A stretch of 64,000 nt of DNA from Heloderma charlesbogerti (GCA_026122225.1 JANEZZ010000983.1:248001-312000), one strand, 5' to 3'. Counted from the first letter of the stretch, positions 1 through 11,856 are shown. Made by a program: numbers and translations. Notes: generated by a model not told the origin, from the letters alone.

Positions 1-1234
1 TGCTCCTTCCACAGTGGTGAGGTCTCCTAAGCGTAAGCTGTCACTGGCAGTGCAAATGGGAAAGTCCTTCTATGGCTGGCTGGGGGATGCTGGGAGTTAT
101 AGGTCACCAGGTTGGGGAAGGATGGTATACAGAAAGTTGGTCATTTTAGAATTGATATTTTTTGTTGTAGTAATAATTTTATGACAAAAAGAGAAGGAAC
201 GTTCAGAGCTGAGCAACAAATCTTGCTTTCCTTTTCCTGGCCACCACCACAAATAAGGAAGAACACAAGGTAACATAGTTTTCATTATCAGAGAACAGAA
301 GATGCACACATTCACTAGGTATAACGAAATTCTTCCTGAGCCTAAACTCACATATTTTTTGCACAGATCCTTATAAAAAGGACATTGGGTAACATAATGG
401 ACAATATCCTCAGCAACCGTTTTACAATGGAATGTTCATTCTAATCAATGTGACCTTTTCTTTTCTCTTTTGTTGGTACAAATACTGTTCTTTGTCTCTC
501 TTACGGAAATGTCCTTCGCTTCCCTCAGTGCTTTCGTCATTTGCAGGAAGCCCTCTTGAGCCTGGCGTGGCCCCTCTTCAGTGGGAGTACCACACCTGGC
601 TGGCAACCCAGCTAATTTGACAGAATGGGACAAATGCTTTACAGCCATGTAGGAATGGTAATCATGCCAAATGCAGAGTTTCCCACCCCAGGGTTAGTGA
701 GTAGTTGACTGCATTTTTTTTTGCAAAGCCAGTCAGCCTTAATATTGCCCAAACCAGTACAAATGCCAGCTAGAGGATGCAGTAGCTACAAGCTGCTGAA
801 ATTCACTGTAGTATTGAACAAGTACAATCTCTGAATTAATACCCTCTATGTTCCTCAATTTGTAGACAAGCCCCAAAACAGAAGCCACTGCCGGAACCCA
901 CTGTGGTTTGTTGTATACAGCTCACCAAAATGATACATATATGAAAAAATACAGAGTAAAAATTGATCCCTGCTTTGAACTTTTCACCATTTTTTAAATC
1001 GAAGGTCGTGCAAGTAAAAACTAAACTAAGTGACAACAAAAGGAATGTCAGTTAAGAAGTCTGGGAGGAACTTTAGAGTCCCATATACTCCCAGCCCTTT
1101 GCCATTATTCCCTTTCCTTCCCCACTCTCCCCTCCCTCTCTTATCCTCCCCTTGACCAGTCCTTTCCCTATCAAGCCTGAAGTACAGGGCCAGTCCCTTT
1201 TCTCACACCACCCCAGACTGGCTCTTTCTATCCT
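1..1234. other. No gene recognised
   Basis: Short open frames occur on both strands but none has a recognisable domain. A pyrimidine-rich tract lies at about 1097-1180. I see no repeat family I can name in this stretch. Confidence 0.5.
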
Positions 1235-1356
1235 CAGGGGTAGGCAACCTGGTACCATGTGGTTTTGGACTACAATCCTGACCGCGGGCCATGCTGGCCG
1301 GCGATGATGGGAGTGTAGTCAGAAACAGCTGGAGGGCACCAGGTTGTCTTCTCCTG
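1235..1356. repeat. C-type short hairpin MITE
   Basis: The element opens with CAGGGGTAGGCAACCTGG and carries the paired motifs 'ttttggactacaa' and 'gatgatgggagtgtagtc', then closes with 'ctggagggcaccaggttg'. The same layout recurs near 4118, 33074, 39842, 43740 and 48771. The two halves pair as an imperfect hairpin, so it is probably a non-autonomous DNA transposon. No target site duplication could be confirmed here. Confidence 0.5.
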
Positions 1357-1719
1357 CATCCAATAAACCATCCTCGCTCCTTCCAAGGCACGTAAGCAGT
1401 TGGGAAGCTAGCTATCTGCGTTGTCTTCCAAGTAGCAAGGATCACTTTATCACACAATCACACCCAGTTAAATATCCAGCAAGCAGGGTAGCGATACAGT
1501 TCTTCTCCCATACCAATCTGCCTGTCCTTTAAGATCTTCTGTTGATGCCCTTCTCCTTTGGAGATGAGCCAGATGTCAACTAGGGACAGGGTTTTTTCAG
1601 GTGTGGTGATTATGGAACGCTCTTCCCAAGAATGCTTATTTGCTTGGTACCAGTCTTCTAAGCACAAGGCAAAAACCTTTATATTTGCCGAGGCTTTGTA
1701 AGTATGCTATATCTGTAAG

Positions 1720-1856
1720 CATTTATCTGCTGTTTTTATCTCTGCATTTTATGGTGTTACTGGGTTGTATTTTTAATTGTATTATTGTGAACTGCCCTGG
1801 AATCAATATGTAATGATTGATGGGCTTCTGTTAATAACTAAAATAAAATTTGTGGC
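1720..1856 (+). repeat. L2-like LINE 3' tail fragment
   Basis: The text runs from a T-rich stretch through 'gtattattgtgaactgccctgg' to a final AATAAAAT. It resembles the common squamate L2/SINE tail, 'ttgtaaaccgcc' followed by ATAAATAAA. It is short and has no coding part. The same tail style appears near 7440, 33395, 34700 and 58545. Confidence 0.35.
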
Positions 1857-2029
1857 AGGATGATACAACCGGCTTACCAAGTAGCTATATGCATGCTGTG
1901 GTAAATTTCTACCTAGGAAATAGTTATTTGTATTTAGTTACCTAGAGAAACATAGTGCCCTAGAAACTATAGTTCCTATCTGAGGAGCATCCCTAGTAAT
2001 ATCATGGGGTGACACTTCATTTGTTGACT

Positions 2030-2250
2030 TTGGATGCTTCTAGATGGATCGGTCATGGTGTCACCAATCAAAAGACATTGTACAGCTATTTCCTCTTTCC
2101 CTCCCTAATGGCGTTTCTGTGGTTAAAAAAAAAAAGAAAAAGACAGAAGAAGCAGTGGGAAAACCACAAGATGGAAAGATGACATCTGGAACCCCTGTAA
2201 AATTCCATGTTGCAGGCAGGGCAATTGCACAATAAAAGCCTAATTTGAAA
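2030..2250. repeat. Low-copy dispersed repeat (GGATGCTTCTAGATGG)
   Basis: The start 'tggatgcttctagatgg', followed by 'aaagacattgtacag', is matched at 7846-7910. The inverse, 'tatccagaagcaccct', lies at about 44810. These are at least three related copies in the window, with imperfect ends, probably from a small DNA transposon family. Boundaries are approximate. Confidence 0.3.
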
Positions 2251-2674
2251 ACACTTGTCTGCTTTTCCAGTTTCTTTCTAATTTGGGGGGGGGGGAGGGT
2301 TCAGTCATTTTGTGCACTGGCATTTATTTGACCTTTCTTTGCTATGATATAACAAAGCTCTGCCATGCAGTCACAGCTTGCAAAGAAGTCCCGTCATTGT
2401 TTTTGCAAGCTGGTATTTTGAGCACAAAGGGCAGTAGATAGCTGTAATTTCATGGTTCTCAAAGTGTCATGATGGGGGAGGGGGGATTTCTCACTATTAG
2501 ATTGTTATGTAAAACCAGCAGATCTGATAGAAAGTCACAGACTAGCCTTGCTTCCTGCCTATGCCTCTTCTATTTGTTGCATTTGGATCATGCTCTTCAG
2601 TGTGACATAAATAGGTTTATGTTAGTTTAGCTTTATAGAGACCCCATGCATGAGTCGAAGTGAGGGACTTCTCT

Positions 2675-2972
2675 TGTACAAGGGATAAGAACACGAGCCC
2701 TGCTGGATCAGAACAAAGGTTCATCAAATCCAGCATCCTATTCCCCAGAGTAGCCAGCCAAATACTTTCTGGAAGCCCACAAGCTAGGCATGGCGGCAAT
2801 CTCTCTCTCCCTTTGTTGCCCCCCAGACCTGTGCTGGGAACTGGTATTCAATAGCATTTTGCCTCTGACTATGGAGGCTCCATTTACCGATCCATTTAAC
2901 TAATGTAGCTGTTGATGGACCTATCTCCATTAATTTGGCTATTCCTCGTTTGTAGCCATCTAAGCTAGAAGT
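2675..2972. repeat. CR1/L3-like LINE fragment, left part
   Basis: The string beginning 'gagccctgctggatcagaac' is the hallmark of an old sauropsid CR1/L3-like repeat ('cagcatcctattcccc', 'ggaagcccacaag', 'aactggtattca'). The same series recurs at 48725-49260. The repeat is cut at 2972 by an H element and resumes at 3212. There is no coding capacity. Confidence 0.55.
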
Positions 2973-3211
2973 CAGGGCCGGCTCAACCATTAGGCAGAGT
3001 GAGGCAGCTGCCTCAGGTGGCAGATCCTGGGGTGGTGGTGTTGAGGTGTTGGAGGACAGAGATATGTGGGCCATGCCCCCTAAAGTTTGCCTGTTTCCCT
3101 CACCAGTGTCAAAATAAGATTCAGTTGTCAGCCCAATCAGCTTCTGTACATGGAAAGGGGGAGCCATCTTGTCCTTTGCCTCAGGCATGAATATCTCTTG
3201 GGCCAAACTTG
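2973..3211. mobile_element. H-family hAT-like MITE, copy 1
   Basis: The left end is CAGGGCCGGC; the right end is decayed ('ttgggccaaacttg'). The flanks are CTAGAAGT (2965-2972) and CTAAGAGT (3212-3219), an imperfect 8-bp target duplication as expected for hAT. The interior motifs 'gcctcaggtggcag' and 'cttctgtacatgg' match copies at 22684 and 54921. It is inserted in a CR1/L3-like repeat and has no transposase. Confidence 0.65.
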
Positions 3212-3300
3212 CTAAGAGTCATGACCACATCAATTTAATTCCATATATTGATTCTGCATTTGGTGAAGGAGGAGTTTCTTTTGGCTGCAGTGAATCTACT
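3212..3300. repeat. CR1/L3-like LINE fragment, right part
   Basis: This continues the repeat of 2675-2972 after the H insertion: 'gtcatgaccacatc' corresponds to 'gtcatcacatcttg' in the 48.7-49.2 kb copy. It fades into unrecognised sequence. Confidence 0.35.
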
Positions 3301-4117
3301 ACCTATTAACTCCACTGGCTGACCCAGTGATAAAAGTTCTCTCCACCTCACATCAGCTTTTCCCCACAAGCTTCTATGTGTACAGCACCCATATTGAAGA
3401 CAAAGGCGGATTTCACATCATGTCTACTTTGTGCTGAGCTATGACACTCACACACCAGTGAGTAGCCACAATGGGATAGTGCAACAGGGAGCCTCCAATG
3501 TCTGACTTGGACTGGAGGCTTTTCTATACATGGAAGCAACTACTGGTGAAGAAAAATCATTGCGTACCTTGCGGCTCATGTTCTTTATAGCCAATCAACA
3601 GATTGAAATTGTAGATGAAAGCCAACATTTCCTTGTTCTCCATACAATCCAAATAATAGGAGTATCTTAGATCACCACAGGATCGCTTTGTTCTTTTCTG
3701 AAAGAGCGACTTCTGTTGCCAGTGTATTGGCTCCCACTCAGCAAGGAATCCATCCCTTTTAATGTTATGTTCCTTGAGAAAATGCCCAGTTGTGTTTACT
3801 GCAACCCACATGATCTTTTGCAAAAACTTCTGACTGGGGGCCTGACTGGGGGAGAAAGCAAAGCTTAAATCAATTTGCTGGAGCAAAAGATAAGACCTTT
3901 ATTTTTGCATCTCTCCATACCTGCGCAAACTGGAGCTCTCAATCTATATTCTAGCCTTTCCTCAGATTTGTGGTGTTCACCTTCACCCCATAAGCAGAGC
4001 CATCTAGGGCTTGAATTGGTCTTTCCTTTACAAGGTTTTAATTGTGGTAAGTTGAAATTCTCAGAGCAGCACATTGAGTCAAATATAAGCTTTTGGTTGG
4101 GGAACCTTCGCATAAGT

Positions 4118-4246
4118 CAGCCTTCTCCAACCCGGCACCCTCCGTATGTGCCGGACTCCAACTCCCATCATCCCTGGCCAGACTGACTCAGGATTATGGG
4201 AGTTGTAGTCTAACACATGTGGAGGGTGCTGGGTTGAGGAAGGCTG
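4118..4246. repeat. C-type short hairpin MITE
   Basis: CAGCCTTCTCCAACC at the left pairs with 'ggttgaggaaggctg' at the right. The interior halves 'ggactccaactcccatcat' and 'attatgggagttgtagtct' pair as well, so the 129-bp unit is nearly one hairpin. No clear TSD was found. Confidence 0.55.
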
Positions 4247-4300
4247 GCTTAGTCTTATGAAAGGCAACTTTGAGTGCTTCAATGGGGAAGAAGAAAGGGG

Positions 4301-4490
4301 AAATTGTGTGGTTTAGTGGACAGTGTGCTGACGTTGGACTTTGGAGACTTGGATTCAAAACCATAAAACTTACTGGGTGGCCTTGGCAAGTCACTATCTC
4401 TTAGTAAAACCTACCTTGCAGGGTTATTAGGACAAACTGGGATATTTTCCTGAGCTCCCAGGGAAAAGGGCTGAATACAAATGTAAGAAA
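4301..4490 (+). repeat. MIR-like tRNA/CORE-SINE
   Basis: The order of motifs is that of a MIR/CORE-SINE: 'gtggtttagtggacag' (tRNA-related head), 'cttggattcaaa' (box-B-like), 'tggccttggcaagtcact' (core), then 'cctaccttgcagggtta' and a tail. It is an old, diverged copy. Confidence 0.55.
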
Positions 4491-5079
4491 TGCATACAAT
4501 CAAATTTCAGCATTAAGTTTTTCTTGCAATGACTTGCCTTTTCTAATTGCTGCATATTTTTCCTATGCAAACTTAATACTTTGAAAGAAAAACCATCTAA
4601 CAATAAAAACCCATCATATTTATATAGTGCTCTAAATATTCAAAATGTTTCATAAGCATTAGATCTGTAATCCATGCAACTATCCTGTTGCATGGATCCT
4701 GTAACAAAATGTTGCAGAATGTGACAGGGCCATGCCCTCCTCACCGATACTTCTTCCCATTTCCTTTCCCAGTCAGTCACCATTCCATGCCCACTGAGCA
4801 TGCTTGGTGTTCACTGAGCTGTTTTGGGGGTTCCTCCCTTAGGGGTTTTGTTCCTTTCTTTTGGTATCTTTGCAGACCTTGGGGTTTCTCTGTGTGTCTG
4901 CTCATAGCTTCCATGTGTGCACACCATTTTGACTACGTAAGCCACAACACACACAGCCTGAATATCAGAAATAGAAGGAATAGTTATTCTTCCTAGATTA
5001 GATTAGCCAGCGTCTTGCCTAAAGCCACCAACAAGTTCATAGTTCAGGCAAGACTTAAACAAGGGACCTTCTGATTAAC

Positions 5080-5245
5080 AGCGTGAAGCCCAATCCTATG
5101 CATATTTACTCAGCAGCAAGTCCCCTCCAGTTCGATAGGACTTACTCTTTTAGGTTGCAATCCTATGCTCACTTACTTGGGAATAAGGCCCACTGATCTC
5201 AGTGAGACTTACTTCTGAGTAGACATGTCTAGGATTGCACTGTCC
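5080..5245. repeat. Short dispersed hairpin repeat (AGGATTGCACTG type)
   Basis: The motifs 'caatcctatgc', 'tcagtgagacttacttctga' and 'taggattgcactgt' occur here. Related fragments lie at about 9720-9780, 18490-18545, 35700-35775, 38740-38832 and 62555-62630. They look like pieces of one very common short TIR element family. Exact ends cannot be set. Confidence 0.45.
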
Positions 5246-5836
5246 ATCTTTTAAGGCCAAACTAGATGTTATAAAAGACACATGGCTGCTGCACTCCGTG
5301 TCTCTCCCCTCTTCTCGTCCTTCTGATGCCTAATACACTCATGACATGACATTATTCCATTGTGCATCTCACCACCACCGCCTCACATCATTCGCTCTCA
5401 GTAACCAAGTTACATTTCATATGTACATCATTATGTAGGACATGCAGTGCTCACATAATGAGGCAGCATCCTTGCCCCCGTGCAAATAGTGCCCTTTCTG
5501 TAGCCTTCCAAAAAAAGTAGCTAAAGGGCTATCACAAAGTACAGCTGTGACACACACACCCCTCCCGTTGGTTTAGCCTTGTAGGGATGGAGTCACTTAG
5601 CGGAGAGCTAGAAGTAGAGAACGGAAGCTTGTTTTGCTGGGAAGTTGAGTAATGTTTCCAAGGCCCCATCTACAGGGAGGCAATTTCTGAGGCGATTCTG
5701 TTAACCTTTGAATTTTCATGAAAAGAAATCACGTTTGCTCCTCCCAAGGCAAATGGTATCCAGTAAAGCACTATGTACATTTAAAAATAACCCACTTGCA
5801 TAAAGCAAACGGCACCTGAAACTGCCTTAGTTTGGG
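5246..5836. other. No gene or named repeat recognised
   Basis: The sequence looks unique apart from short low-complexity parts. No open frame has a recognisable product. Confidence 0.4.
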
Positions 5837-5939
5837 TTGGGTGGGCAGAGTCCTGTGAGTAGAACTGAATGTCATCAACCCTCTAGGTGCAGGGCAGCAA
5901 ATAAGCGAAGGCTTGCTCCTGCCCCTCTTCTCACTCGTG

Positions 5940-6440
5940 TGCTAAACAAAGTGCAATGGAGGAGGAGGAGTCACCTCCAAGTAGACCTGTTCAGCCAGCA
6001 GCCTCCCCTTGTGTTCACCCTTTCTCAGCAGGAAGAAGGATCCTTTGGGGGCAATCAGCTGTTAAAATTGTTGCAGTCCTTTGTACCTTCACTCTTTCGT
6101 AAGAGCAGAGGTTTAAAACAACCAGCTTGCTTCCCACCCCATTTCTCAACTTGCATGCCCAGTGACGTACAATGGCGGAGAAGGAGTTACTTCCAGGTAG
6201 ACATGTTTACCCAATATTCCCCTTGTGTCCACCCTTTCTCGACAGGAAAAAGGCTCCTTTGGGGGCGATCGCCCTTTAAACTCATTGAACTAATGCGCAC
6301 AACCACTGGTCCAGACATTTCAAGAAGAGCAGGCAAAGGGATTCTCCCAACCCCTCTTTCCACTTGAGGAAATGAGTTACTTCTGAGTAGACATGTTTTG
6401 CTCACTCCTCTCCTCCAGTCCACACTTTCATGACGCCACT
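5940..6440. repeat. Decayed tandem array, ~216-bp unit
   Basis: The block starting 'caatggaggaggaggag' at 5954 recurs as 'caatggcggagaaggag' at 6170, exactly 216 bp later. Shared downstream text includes 'ccccttgtg', 'caccctttctc' and 'ctcctttgggggc'. A third partial unit starts near 6370 ('gagttacttctgagtag'). Because 216 is a multiple of three, a plus-strand open frame at 5837-6367 shows the repeat as QWRRRS..QVD twice. I take this frame as incidental. Confidence 0.6.
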
Positions 6441-6499
6441 TCCCCTTCCTCCAATCAGCATTGCTCCCCCTAGCCTGCAGCAAAGGCTGTTCAGGCTAC

Positions 6500-7439
6500 A
6501 CAGACTCCCAAACCACGCTGGAGCCACCATGACGGGAAAATCCTTCAGAAAACCAGAAAAAAAAACAACACACGGGTTTTACAGCATGAAAAGTTGGGCT
6601 TGCTACGGAGAGGAGCATATGTCATGTTCAATGATTGTCTTGGCCATGCAGTAGGACTGGAGTAAATGCCTCATGTAGATGGGTCCTGCGTTTTTGATAA
6701 GGGAACGACTGAACAACAACAAAAATGTCCTTCAAGCTGAAATTTATAAGTTTGCCATTTCTCAGGGATGTCCTGTCACTTTGGGAATAACGCTGTTTGC
6801 AGAGAAGGAAGCAACTCTGCAGTGTCCAGTTTGGTGAATGAGAAAAATGTTTGGACCACAACATTTGCAAGCAAGAATTGGCTAATTTTCTCTTTGGACT
6901 CTTAGGGACTAGTGTCTCTTATTCAAACAGATTACTTACGCATTTACTTCTCTATGGACAAGTGCTGTATTATTCTGTATCACTGTGGTTCAAAGTAAAG
7001 AAGTCTTGCTCACTTTACATGTTTGCTTGTTTTAACTGCAACCAAGCCCCTTAGGACCCACACAGGCAGAGGTTATAAAACAGGTCTGGTGCCCAACCAG
7101 CGTGGGGGCTTGAAAGTACATTTGCAAACATACATTTGCAATGAATGTATGTAGAAGGTTGAAGTTACGCAGAGCGAGAGTTTATTTCTCTACAATTATA
7201 TGGCTTGGGCGGACAATACATACTGCAGCTGCTCAACTAAAATTTTATATACATTCCTATGCGGAAAGAATAGGGAGAAAAAAAGTCACACATGAAGCAG
7301 CTCAAAGGCAATGGTGCAGTCTCAGCAATGAGTTAGAGTTTTGGATGGGTATAGAAAATAGCCTGTTATTTATCTCTAAATAAATATTAAAGGCTAAGAA
7401 GCCACTCGACCTGCTAATGGTTCTGCTTATTGATGATTT
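6500..7439. other. No gene or named repeat recognised
   Basis: The stretch appears unique. Short open frames on both strands carry no known domain. Confidence 0.4.
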
Positions 7440-7575
7440 GGTTTGTATGTTGCTGAGTTTTATTTGTTTATTTTAATGCTTGATGTTGTTGAATAATATT
7501 TGTTATGAGCTGCTCTGAGGCCTCTATGTGGGTAAAAGATGCATGGTACACGTACGTTTTTATAAATAAAACCCT
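7440..7575 (+). repeat. L2-like LINE 3' tail fragment
   Basis: 'gttttatttgtttatttta' followed by 'gagctgctctgag' and 'tttttataaataaaa' fits the tail pattern of L2-type repeats seen elsewhere in the window. Low information content; no coding part. Confidence 0.3.
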
Positions 7576-7845
7576 TGTCTCCCTATTAGGCAGCTGTGAA
7601 GTAAGGGTTTAAAAATGGGAACCTAGTTCTATTGCTGTCTCAGCCCACCTCAGTAACCAGCATTGGAACACGTCCCTGGCCATTATAGCACCCATAGCAA
7701 GATTTCTCCTTTTTATAAACATGCTCCAGCCCTGCCATCTGACTGTACCAAAACCCCGTCCACATGAGACTTCTGTTGGTCAGTTGACTGAGTCATGTGA
7801 GGCTCCTATAGGTCAGCTATAGGTCAGCTCCAGGAGGTCTGTAGG

Positions 7846-7960
7846 TGCTTCTAGATGGAAGGCTCCTAGCAGTAGCAATCCGAAGACATTGTACAGTAGT
7901 TCTTTCTTTTTCTCCTTAACAGATTTTCTGTATTAAGGGGAAAAGATGGAATAAGCTGTA
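7846..7960. repeat. Low-copy dispersed repeat (GGTGCTTCTAGATGG), copy 2
   Basis: 'ggtgcttctagatggaagg' and 'gaagacattgtacag' match the copy at 2030-2250. The right limit is unclear because a P element starts at 7999. Confidence 0.3.
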
Positions 7961-7998
7961 AGAAAACACAGGAGGGTCACAAGTAGAAGATGACAACG

Positions 7999-8391
7999 GG
8001 CTTCTTCACACAGAGGCTTTATCCTGCTATTGAGATTGATCACTCATGGAAGTTTGTGGGTCCTTTAGATGTCGTTGTCAACCTCCAGGGCGTCTCCCGC
8101 ACTAAATGACCTTTATTGCATTTTTTAAAAGATAGGAGATAATGTGCTATCAAATTACAGCATGAGTTCCACTTGAGTTCCCTCATGAAAAGAGGAAAAT
8201 CCATAATAAGAGGTGCTAGGCGATGGCGCCATCTAATGGCTGTATAATAAAACATATCAAAGACTCAGATGAGGGTGGACGGGGGTGGAAAGGAAGCATG
8301 TGTAAAGGGAATCCATCATGATCCTGCATTTAAAATGGAAGCAGAAAGCCCCGTTTTAAATGGGGGATTTTAGGCTGGTATAGAGATGTTC
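7999..8391 (+). mobile_element. P-family MITE, copy 1
   Basis: The ends are GGCTTCTTCACAC and 'tatagagatgttc'. Inside lie 'gattgatcactcatgg', 'tcaacctccagggcgtctcc', 'gcgccatctaatggc' and 'gatcctgcatttaaaatgg'. The same series occurs at 31210 in this orientation and at 25045 and 42479 in the other. No transposase; imperfect terminal inverted repeats; non-autonomous. Confidence 0.65.
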
Positions 8392-9012
8392 AATATATGG
8401 AACCCATAAACAACACCAGCAAAATTAGCCTCTCCCCTAGTGTCACCTTTTTTTCACTCTTTGCAACCAGTGAATGTATTATGGTCCACCCCAGCCAGTC
8501 CTTTCTCAAACTCTGCCCCCCTCTTCCTTAGGGGATGCCTACAATTCAGCAGAAACTTGTAGGTGTGATGCCAGCTGTTGCTGATTGTTGCGCAACGATA
8601 TAAATTGATCCTTTCTTCCCTTTTGTTTCCTGTTTCTCTCCTACTTCCCCCCCAAATTTTCTTCTTTCCTGTTTTTTTTAAAAGTTGCTGTCAATATTAT
8701 TTTTAATTCTATGTAGTTGTACACATTTTAAGAGCGCTTCAAGCAACTGTGCCTACTTCTAGGGAATCTGGCCCCTTTCTGAAGAAACAAAAGCGCCCAA
8801 ACTGTGTTTGCAATTATTCTAGCTGAAAACATTCCTTCTGGCTCAGAATTTCATGGGTCTCTCTGATGGGCAAGTGTACATTTGTGTAACTAAGGACTGC
8901 TCCATCCATTTCAGTGGAAGCTCTTCTGTCCTGCATGTGCACAGAGCTCTTCTTACTACTGGCGTGAGTGGATATAATGGCGCTCCATGTGCATTTCGGA
9001 GCTCCCACATGT
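8392..9012. other. No gene or named repeat recognised
   Basis: Unique-looking, AT-rich sequence with pyrimidine tracts at 8600-8680. No supported feature. Confidence 0.4.
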
Positions 9013-9292
9013 GCTGAATCAGGATTATTGCACATATTTCTGAGATTACGCAGGGTGGATATACATTCTTGTACAGGTCCCTTAATTTCAGAACCTGGTT
9101 GGAATGTGCTTTTTGTTTAGTAGCTTTGTACAGTAGATCCTGGTGGCTGAATCAGGTGGCTGAATCAGGATTATTGCACATATTTCTGAGATTACGCAGG
9201 GTGGAATACACATTCTTGTAAAGGTCCCTTAATTTCAGAACCTTGTTGGAATGTGCTTTTTGTTTAGTAGCTTTGCACAGTAGAGCCTGGTG
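9013..9292. repeat. Tandem duplication, 146-147 bp unit
   Basis: The block beginning 'gctgaatcaggattattgca' at 9013 recurs at 9159 with few differences ('tacaggtccctt' versus 'taaaggtccctt'). Each unit ends with an S-family left end, 'cagtagatcctggtggct' or 'cagtagagcctggtggct'. The duplication therefore happened after the S element had inserted, copying its end. Confidence 0.75.
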
Positions 9293-9497
9293 GCTCCGAA
9301 TTTGGTGGGGCTGCAATTCCATTCTGGGTTTTAGTCAGCACCAGCCAGTACTCTAAAGGGGCTATTGAAGGTGCTGAACCCTATCCCCCAAATGGGTTCA
9401 GCACCTTGGATAGCTCCTTTAAACTTCTGGCTGATTCTGACTGAAACCCAAAATGGAATTACAGGGCCACCGAAATCAGAGCTACCAGCCACTACTG
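9278..9497. mobile_element. S-family foldback MITE, copy 1
   Basis: The element folds on itself: 'cctggtggctccgaatttgg' pairs with the decayed complement before 'cagccactactg'. The centre contains two copies of 'ggttcagcacctt' in inverted order. The family has an 8-bp TSD in better-kept copies (19101, 44079, 44868); here the TSD is lost, probably through the neighbouring tandem duplication. Confidence 0.65.
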
Positions 9498-9797
9498 GCC
9501 TTTGTACTAGGAAGAAGCAGGTGTCCGCTATATTTCTCCCACCCCCACTACAGAATTAGTAAAGGCACAGAGTTAGGACTTGCCAAGTGTATGTTGAACA
9601 TCCCTGTATAGTTTCTGGAATTGTCTTCTCCCCAGGAAGGCTTTTTTGCTCAAGCCTGCCTCCCAACCTGTTTGGAACTTTTAGAACCACCTTCTGTAAG
9701 AGAGGCTGGCAGGGCAACTCTATGTATTTCTATTCAGAAGTGAGCCCCATGGAGTTCTGTGGGGCTTACTCCCAGGTTTGGGGTTTGTTTTTAATCA

Positions 9798-11513
9798 TCT
9801 AAGTCCTCCATGGAAACATAATACTACAAGATACCCCTGTCATCTCCCACCCCCAACCCATCTTTATCAGCAGTTTCATGTGCTACTCCATGGGATTTGT
9901 GTGCATTCCCTCATCTGTAGTCCTTTCAACAGGCACTCAGATGTGACAGTAAAGCTGTACTGGTTGATTAGCCCTTCACATCACCCCACAGGGGATAAAA
10001 GAACTCCTGTTGGTTTGTGCATTTGATACAAAACAGGAGCTAGCTGCCTGACTCAGCACAGATGGACAACTTCATTGTTACGTTTTTCATCCAGTCTCAT
10101 GCAAGTTAGGAAAATTAATATCCTCTTCTTGTCTCCTCTTGCTTTCTAGTTGCAAATATTTATTTAAGTCTTCAGTGTAATTCTGTAATCAGAAATCAAC
10201 TTTGAAGAGATATAGGAAAAGATGGCAATTTTAGCCAGGTCTCCTCCTGTGGTTCACCTTTTTGTTGGTCATTTTGTCCAGGTACAGCTATGTTTGATCT
10301 GAGCTATCAGATGCTATTCTTAAGTGTATTGTGTCATTATTATAATTTTTTAAATCATCACTACACTGGAGAGAATATACACACACATTCAGATGATGAC
10401 TTAAGTTTTACTGAACAAAAGTGGTACCATCAGAATACGTAGTCAAATCAGGATCTTGTATGTTGAGGCAAATGAAAGGAATGCAGTAGATAAGGCATAT
10501 AGCAATCATAAGGACTAGAAACTTAACCCTTTAAAAATGAAGCAGAGAATCTCAGGAAGTTGAACTCTGCACCCCATACCATTTTCTGTTCTTTTTATGT
10601 GCTTGCATGGAACCATGGCATACACACCTGCTATAATCCAGTTGAAACTTCCTAACCAAGAATATAAAATATTACTTAGTCATGAAGATATCTGAGCTTA
10701 CTGATTTGTTCTCTATCCCCCACCCCCAAATCTTTCTCACTACCTGGGCTAAGAATAGAATCTGCCTTTATGATTCCCTCTAATGAATCCAGAGGGCTGA
10801 GACCTCTCTTTGTAATGAGCTTGTTCTTATGACATACCCTTCATTTTGGCTGTCGGGAAAGCTCTTTGACAAGTGCTGACAGGGGTAATCTGATAACTTG
10901 CAAATAATGATTTATATATATAGCTGCAGTCACTGGGTGTTTGAAGAAAAGGCTTTTGGTTATAATTCACCTGGTTTGATTTAATAGATAATACATCAAT
11001 CCTTATGCATAACAATAAGAACTTCAGTGTTTATATTGGATCCACTATAAAATAACATTCTCATGGGAAACTTGTTCATACACAGTACGTTATTCCAATG
11101 AAGCATGCATAGGAAGGGTGTGTGTGTATGTGTCTTATGGATGCATATGATTAATGACTGTGACGCTCACAAGAGCATAGAATACTCATGAATACTCATG
11201 AACCACTTAAAAACAACAACACAGCAGCAGCCTTCAAAGTGCACACAGAGAGATCTATTCCTTACAACCTAATCTCCAGCCCACAGACTGAATAACACCT
11301 TTGTATTTAAGTCAATAACACAAAATAAGCTTAAATCTTAGTATGACAGGATGGAACCTTATCTTAGCAAACATGTGGCCCTGAACCTGCATTTTCTGAG
11401 TTAATTGGTGGGCAGGAGAGAGGGTACTGAATCTCTCCCATGGCCTCTGATTCTCCTCTTCAAATGCTCCCAGGCCATTTCCCCCCCAGTCAGCCTTGCT
11501 TCTGGCTTTGGAG
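9798..11513. other. No gene or named repeat recognised
   Basis: This is the longest quiet stretch of the left part. It is AT-rich, with no recognisable coding region and only short open frames. A short direct doublet 'gaatactcatgaatactcatg' lies near 11180. Confidence 0.4.
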
Positions 11514-11856
11514 GAGGCTGTGGTGGCTTAGTGGTTAAGACGCTGAACTGCAGACCGGAAGGTCGGCAGGACAGCAGTTTGAGACCCAAGTGCCGCATGA
11601 CAGAGTGAGCTCCTGTCTTCAGTCCCAGCTCCTGCCAACCTAGCAGTTCGAAAGCAAGAAATTGCAAGTAGATAAATAGGTACCACTTCGGCGGGAAAGG
11701 TAACAGCGTTCCGTGCACCTTGGTGTTCAGTCATGCCAGCCGCATGACCATGGAAGCGTCTTCGGACAGCGCTGGCTCTTCGGCTTAGAAATGGAAATGA
11801 GCACCACACCCTAGAGTCAGACACGACTGGTTGGGGACACCTTTACCTTTAAGGGT
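11514..11856 (+). repeat. Sauria/ACA-type SINE (tRNA head, BovB-like tail)
   Basis: The head has an intact Pol III box A, TGGCTTAGTGG (11524-11534), and a box-B-like AGTTTGAGACC (11576-11586). The body follows the squamate Sauria SINE: 'gtgccgcatgacagagtgag', 'gaaattgcaagtagataaat', 'gcatgaccatggaagcgtct'. The 3' end, 'agtcagacacgactgg' then 'cctttacctttaa', is the tail this SINE shares with BovB. BovB-type reverse transcriptase is its known partner, and a BovB copy lies at 45.6 kb. It is a fossil copy without a clear TSD. Confidence 0.8.

Noticed and set aside
9013..9292. Possible satellite array
   Set aside because: Only two units are present; a simple local duplication explains it.
11514..11600. 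Possible tRNA gene (box A and box B present)
   Set aside because: No cloverleaf can be closed and it continues into a Sauria-type SINE body and tail.
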